A stretch of DNA of 64,000 bases, taken from the NCBI RefSeq assembly GCF_012939955.1, contig NZ_SPMY01000024.1, positions 1 to 64,000 on the forward strand. The letters are read 5' to 3'. Below, one piece after another: positions 60,560 to 64,000 of this stretch. Positions within the stretch are counted from its first letter, which is position 1. Every line of letters starts with the position of its first letter. The notes beneath the pieces are model-generated. The model had not been told where the DNA came from. It worked only from the letters and a program-made list of their open reading frames with translations, and did no database searches. The DNA comes from Candidatus Accumulibacter phosphatis. GTDB lineage: Bacteria > Pseudomonadota > Gammaproteobacteria > Burkholderiales > Rhodocyclaceae. The position numbers and the translations under genes are program-made.

Positions 60560-60961
60560 ATGCGCCCGACTCTTCTCCTTGCCGCCGCACTGGCGACGAC
60601 TCTCGTCGACGCCACTGCGGGAAATTTCGCCGTTTCTGGCGCAGTAATCGTCGGGCCTCGGTACGCACCTTACGGCGCAGTTTTTCCGCCGTCGTTTGCC
60701 GACGACTCGTTTGCACCTTGCCCGGCTTTGAACTGTGCGAATTACGGGCAACTGCGACGCTTCCTCGATCGCTACGAGCGCAACTACGGTGGGCGTTTTG
60801 CGCCGAATCCGCCACCCGTCCAGTTTTCGCCGCTGCCACGTGACGTGGCCCCGACGCCGGAAGCGCACATCCAGCCGCGCTACCGCGGTGCGAGTCAGCT
60901 TCGTCCCGAGTTCGAACAGGCGGGGCAGAGACTCGATGAGCGTCCTGCGGTCGGCCAGTAG
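60560..60961 (+). CDS. Small exported protein, unknown
   Basis: This 133-residue protein has a signal peptide (LLLAAALATTLVDATAG). The mature region is Pro/Tyr/Asn-rich: VGPRYAPYGAVFPPSFADDS, CPALNCANYGQLRRFLDRYE and a Pro-rich tail. Two cysteines may form a disulfide. ATG 60560 is chosen because the signal peptide begins there. No family recognised. Confidence 0.55.
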   Translation: MRPTLLLAAALATTLVDATAGNFAVSGAVIVGPRYAPYGAVFPPSFADDSFAPCPALNCANYGQLRRFLDRYERNYGGRFAPNPPPVQFSPLPRDVAPTPEAHIQPRYRGASQLRPEFEQAGQRLDERPAVGQ

Positions 60962-61030
60962 ACGGCGCGCTGGTGTCGCGCCTTCCCTGCGGCGACACAG
61001 ACACAGTTACCCAGTTGGACTAGGTGCCGG

Positions 61031-62065
61031 TCAGGCCTGCGTGCTGACCCCGGCGGACTCAAAGCTGGCCATTTCGTTGAGGAAAGCGACGGCACTGCGG
61101 ACCAGAGGCCAGGCCAGCGCGGCGCCGCTTCCTTCGCCAAGGCGCAGTCCGAGATCGAGCAAGGGCTCGGCGTGCAGGGCGCGTAATTGGGCCTGGTGAC
61201 CCGGTTCGGCAGAGCGGTGACAGAAAACGCAATAGTCGCCAATCGCCGGAGCGATTTCGGCGGCGACCAGGAGTGCCGAAGTGACGATGAAGCCATCGAT
61301 CAGCAGGAGCATGCCACGCTCGGCTGCGGCGAGCATGGCGCCAGCCATCATGGCGATTTCGAAACCGCCGAACTCGGCGAGCACGCTCAGCGCTGGTGCG
61401 CCAGGCGCCAGTGCCGCACGGGCCGCAGCTCGTGCCAGCAGTGCCTGTTTGCGTGCCAGTCCGGCGTCGTCGAGGCCCGTGCCGCGGCCGACGCAGTCGG
61501 CCAAGGGCGTGCCGGTGAGCTGATGGGTAAGCAGGGCTGCGGCGGCGGTGTTGCCGATGCCCATTTCGCCGAAACCGATCACCTGGCAGCCGTCATCGGC
61601 GAGCTGGCGAGCGATCGCCGCGCCGCGCGCGATGGCCGCCTGGCAGTCGTCCTCGCTCATTGCCGCCTGCTCGATGAAGTTGTTCGTCCCGAAGCCGATC
61701 TTGGCGTCGACCAGGCCGTCGCGGGCGCCGAAGTCGTGCGCCACGCCGGCGTCGATGACCTGCAGTTGCAAGCCGTTGTGGCGAGCGAAGACATTGATTG
61801 CTGCGCCGCCGGCGAGGAAGTTCTCGACCATCTGCCAGGTCACTTCCTGCGGGTAGGCCGAAACGCCGGCACGGGCGGCGCCGTGATCGCCGGCGAAGAC
61901 CAGCAGCTGCGGCTGCCCGAGGCTCGGCGTCAGCGATTGCTGCAGCTGGCCGATCTGCTGTGCCAGGCGCTCGAGTTGGCCGAGCGAACCGGGAGGTTTG
62001 GTTTTGCCATCGATGCGCGCCTGCAGCGCAGGAAGCGGGATCGTCGGCGGGATGGAGAAGTGCAT
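61031..62065 (-). CDS. cobT: Nicotinate-nucleotide-dimethylbenzimidazole phosphoribosyltransferase
   Basis: The enzyme makes alpha-ribazole phosphate, the lower ligand precursor of cobalamin. The 344-residue protein has [80 protein letters not shown], and the catalytic Glu region [20 protein letters not shown]. Start at the ATG ending at 62065. It diverges from cobU across 63 bases; no cobalamin riboswitch was recognised there. Confidence 0.95.
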   Translation of the reverse strand: MHFSIPPTIPLPALQARIDGKTKPPGSLGQLERLAQQIGQLQQSLTPSLGQPQLLVFAGDHGAARAGVSAYPQEVTWQMVENFLAGGAAINVFARHNGLQLQVIDAGVAHDFGARDGLVDAKIGFGTNNFIEQAAMSEDDCQAAIARGAAIARQLADDGCQVIGFGEMGIGNTAAAALLTHQLTGTPLADCVGRGTGLDDAGLARKQALLARAAARAALAPGAPALSVLAEFGGFEIAMMAGAMLAAAERGMLLLIDGFIVTSALLVAAEIAPAIGDYCVFCHRSAEPGHQAQLRALHAEPLLDLGLRLGEGSGAALAWPLVRSAVAFLNEMASFESAGVSTQA

Positions 62066-62128
62066 CGTCTGGCGAGCCCCGGCAAAGGGTCGATTATACC
62101 CGCCCCGCGGCATGCTAATCTTCGCCGG

Positions 62129-62674
62129 ATGCGAGAACTGATCATTGGTGGAGCCCGTTCGGGCAAGAGTGTCCTGGCCGAGCGCCGGGCCAGCGAGAGT
62201 GGCCTGCAGGTGGTCTACCTGGCGACGGCGCAGGCGCTCGACGGCGAAATGTCGCAGCGCATCGCGCACCATCGGCAACGGCGCCGCGCTGACTGGGGGT
62301 TGATCGAGGAGCCCGTCGATCTGGCCGCTGCCTTGCGCAGGCACGCGGCACCGGGCGTTTGCCTGCTGGTCGATTGTCTGACCCTGTGGTTGTCCAACCT
62401 GCTCTTTGCCGGTGACGCCGCGCGCCAGGTCGAAGCAGGCGAAAGCGTTTCCTGCCCGCTCTTTGCTGGCGCTACCGCCGCCCTGGTCGAGATCTTGCCG
62501 CATTTACCCGGGCAGATCATCCTGGTCAGCAACGAGGTTGGTTGGGGCATCGTACCGATGGCGGCGCTGTCGCGCCTGTTTGCCGACGAGCAGGGCCGCT
62601 TGAACCAGCGGGTGGCGGCGGTATGTGAGCGGGTGACCCTGGTGGTCGCCGGCTTGCCGCTGACCTTGCGTTGA
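62129..62674 (+). CDS. cobU: Adenosylcobinamide kinase / guanylyltransferase
   Basis: This bifunctional enzyme phosphorylates adenosylcobinamide and then transfers GMP. The 181-residue protein has the P-loop [38 protein letters not shown] (containing the guanylylated His region HHRQRR), [13 protein letters not shown] and [12 protein letters not shown]. Start at ATG 62129. It works with cobT on nucleotide loop assembly. Confidence 0.94.
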   Translation: MRELIIGGARSGKSVLAERRASESGLQVVYLATAQALDGEMSQRIAHHRQRRRADWGLIEEPVDLAAALRRHAAPGVCLLVDCLTLWLSNLLFAGDAARQVEAGESVSCPLFAGATAALVEILPHLPGQIILVSNEVGWGIVPMAALSRLFADEQGRLNQRVAAVCERVTLVVAGLPLTLR

Positions 62675-62729
62675 TCTTGCGTTGATCCGGCGCTGTTTTC
62701 GACAAGCGTGATGAGTGCTATTCTCCAGG

Positions 62730-62748
62730 TTGTCAGACAACTTGTCTG
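62730..62748 (+). promoter_or_regulatory. Overlapping TTGTC/GACAA inverted repeats upstream of the usp gene
   Basis: TTGTCAGACAACTTGTCTG holds three half-sites in alternating orientation: TTGTC, GACAA, TTGTC. It follows a TATTCT -10-like element (62719-62724) and precedes the usp start by about 20 bases. It would cover the start of transcription, as a repressor operator does. The binding protein is unknown. Confidence 0.45.
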
Positions 62749-62769
62749 CCCAGCGAGGAGCAGTGAGCA

Positions 62770-63234
62770 ATGTACAAGCGAATCATGGTCGCCCTGGACC
62801 AGAGTTTCATGACCGACAGGGTACTGGAAACAGCCATCGAACTGGCCAAGAGCACCGGTGCGCAGGTAGCCATCTGCCATGCCATTGACGAAACCGTGCT
62901 TGCCCAACGTGATGTGGCGATGATGTTGCCGAACAGTGTCGGCAAGACCGAAGCACGTTTGCGCATGGGGGCTGAAGGTTTTCTCGGCAAGGCTGCCGAA
63001 AAGGCGCGCGCGGCCGGACTCGAGGTCGAGATCAAGGTCGTGGAGTCGGAGCAGAAACATGTTTCCGACATGCTCATCGAGGCGGCGGCCGAATGGCGTG
63101 CCGACCTGCTGGTGGTCGGCACGCACGGCTGCCGCGGCATCGAGCGCTTTTTCGTTGGCAGCGTCGCCGAGCGCCTGGTTCGCAAGGGGCGCAGGTCCTT
63201 GCTGCTGGTGCGCGGCGAAGATCCGGTCGACTAA
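62770..63234 (+). CDS. Universal stress protein
   Basis: This 154-residue UspA-domain protein has IMVALDQSFMTDRVLETAIE, VAICHAIDET and the nucleotide-binding signature ADLLVVGTHGCRGIERFFVG then SVAERLVRKGRRSLLLVR (G2xG9xG(S/T) type). It probably binds ATP. CGAGGAGCAGTGAGC precedes ATG 62770. It sits between cobU and the convergent cobQ, with a possible operator upstream. Confidence 0.9.
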   Translation: MYKRIMVALDQSFMTDRVLETAIELAKSTGAQVAICHAIDETVLAQRDVAMMLPNSVGKTEARLRMGAEGFLGKAAEKARAAGLEVEIKVVESEQKHVSDMLIEAAAEWRADLLVVGTHGCRGIERFFVGSVAERLVRKGRRSLLLVRGEDPVD

Positions 63235-63237
63235 CGG

Positions 63238-64000
63238 TCACCACCTGTCGAGTTGAGCCGTGCACGGCGCGGGCAGCAGCGCTTGCGCTGGCAGCCAGGC
63301 CGCCAGCTGACGCAGGTCGAGGTGCGCTTCGACGGCGTCGGCGAGGCGATCGATGTCGGCTTCCCGGCGCTGCTGTGCGTCGAAATCCTGCCTTGGCCGG
63401 TGGCCTGCCCAGGTCAGCAAGGCGGCCAGTGCGGCTGGCGAGTCGAAGAGGCCGTGGCAATAGGTGGCCAGAATCTGGCCATCGCTCGATAGCGCGCCAT
63501 CCGGCTGGCCGGCGAGCCGCAGGGCCGGGGTGGCCAGGGCCGCGCCCTGGGTGACGCCCATGTGGATGCGGTAACCGCTGACGCTCGCCGCGCCCGGCAG
63601 CAACAACTCGCCGCTGACGTTCTGCAAGGTTTTTTCAACGGCCAGCCGCGTTTCGTACTCCAGCCAGCCGAGTCCCGACGAGCTGCCCGGAGGACCTTCG
63701 AGTCCCAGCGGATCGTGTAACTGGTGGCCGAGCATCTGCAGCCCGCCGCAGATGCCGATCAGCTTGCCGCCGTAACGCAGGTGCCGTCGGATCGCTTCCT
63801 CCCAGCCTTGCGCGCGCAGCCATGCGAGGTCGGCCTGCACCGCTTTTGACCCCGGCAGCACGATCAGGTCGCAGGCCGGTGCGGCCTCGTTGGGACCAAT
63901 GAAACGAAAATCGACTTCCGGGTGGAAGCGCAGCGGATCGAGGTCGTTGTGGTTCGAAATGCGCGGGTACACCGGTGCCACCACACGCAGCGCCGTGTCC
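63238..64000 (-). CDS. cobQ: Cobyric acid synthase CobQ, C-terminal part (cut by window edge)
   Basis: CobQ amidates four side chains of adenosylcobyrinate diamide. Only the last 254 codons are in the window; the synthetase domain lies beyond 64000. The visible part is the glutamine amidotransferase-like domain: [40 protein letters not shown] (with the Cys in GICGG), [31 protein letters not shown] and [13 protein letters not shown]. Its stop lies 3 bases from the usp stop, tail to tail. Confidence 0.92.
   Translation of the reverse strand, partial: DTALRVVAPVYPRISNHNDLDPLRFHPEVDFRFIGPNEAAPACDLIVLPGSKAVQADLAWLRAQGWEEAIRRHLRYGGKLIGICGGLQMLGHQLHDPLGLEGPPGSSSGLGWLEYETRLAVEKTLQNVSGELLLPGAASVSGYRIHMGVTQGAALATPALRLAGQPDGALSSDGQILATYCHGLFDSPAALAALLTWAGHRPRQDFDAQQRREADIDRLADAVEAHLDLRQLAAWLPAQALLPAPCTAQLDRW

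Noticed and set aside
62066-62128. Cobalamin riboswitch between cobT and cobU
   Set aside because: The 63-base gap is too short and lacks a B12-box-like sequence.
61031-62503. Longer cobT start extending to 62503
   Set aside because: The extension lies antisense to cobU and is not like CobT; the family begins near the ATG ending at 62065.
63228-63250. A further family A repeat at the usp stop (TAACGGTCA)
   Set aside because: Only nine bases match and no hairpin partner follows. Chance similarity.

Overview
This is a GC-rich chromosomal segment from a betaproteobacterium, most likely Rhodocyclales and close to the Candidatus Accumulibacter / Propionivibrio / Dechloromonas group. That placement is inferred from gene content and order: surE-pcm-nlpD-rpoS, gmk-rpoZ-spoT, the rph-rdgB-hemW neighbourhood, a flagellin cluster, and a rhodoquinone gene beside a fumarate reductase operon. 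No rRNA, tRNA or CRISPR array was seen. The window ends inside cobQ on the right and inside a tandem repeat on the left.

Layout. 0-6.6 kb: a TelA-family gene, a YiaA/B-type membrane protein, an XpaC-like gene on the other strand, a small lipoprotein, and an operon of a DUF1538 membrane protein with two P-II-like proteins. 6.9-15.9 kb: yajQ, a SNF2-type helicase, a GtrA/glycosyltransferase pair, thiS-thiG, trmB, a TonB-like gene and an ankyrin protein. 15.9-21.3 kb: hemW, rdgB, rph, a PP2C phosphatase with a Ser/Thr kinase, and yicC. 21.4-28.1 kb: an integrated element between yicC and gmk, with tyrosine integrase, regulators, a zinc-finger primase-like protein, a RepA-like helicase, DUF5681 and cargo. 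28.3-29.4 kb: three small exported proteins. 29.7-32.8 kb: gmk-rpoZ-spoT. 33-39.4 kb: a D-amino-acid dehydrogenase, tatD, rquA and frdABCD. 39.5-46.3 kb: a PilZ brake protein and late flagellar genes (flhB-like, fliK, fliT, fliS, fliD, flaG, fliC). 47-55 kb: surE-pcm-nlpD-rpoS facing moxR-DUF58-tgpA-mltB. 55-64 kb: a histone-deacetylase-like hydrolase, dapA-bamC, a metallo-beta-lactamase-fold protein, small proteins and cobalamin genes (cobT, cobU, cobQ) around a universal stress protein.

The most significant locus is rquA-frdABCD (35.2-39.4 kb). RquA converts ubiquinone to the low-potential quinone rhodoquinone, and an Escherichia coli-type FrdABCD needs a low-potential quinol to reduce fumarate. 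Together they read as a complete anaerobic fumarate-respiration module. The element at 21.4-28.1 kb is the main accessory region. It carries a striking nested inverted repeat inside the 3' end of its helicase gene and a set of GTGCAC palindromes.

Six genes (XpaC-like, the element wHTH gene, tatD, rquA, frdA, fliK) are each broken by one single-base frameshift while both halves stay conserved. Four are at homopolymer runs. Assembly or read error is the simplest explanation, so these are annotated as one gene each with the break marked. Two dispersed families of extragenic palindromes (five and two copies) occupy intergenic spaces.
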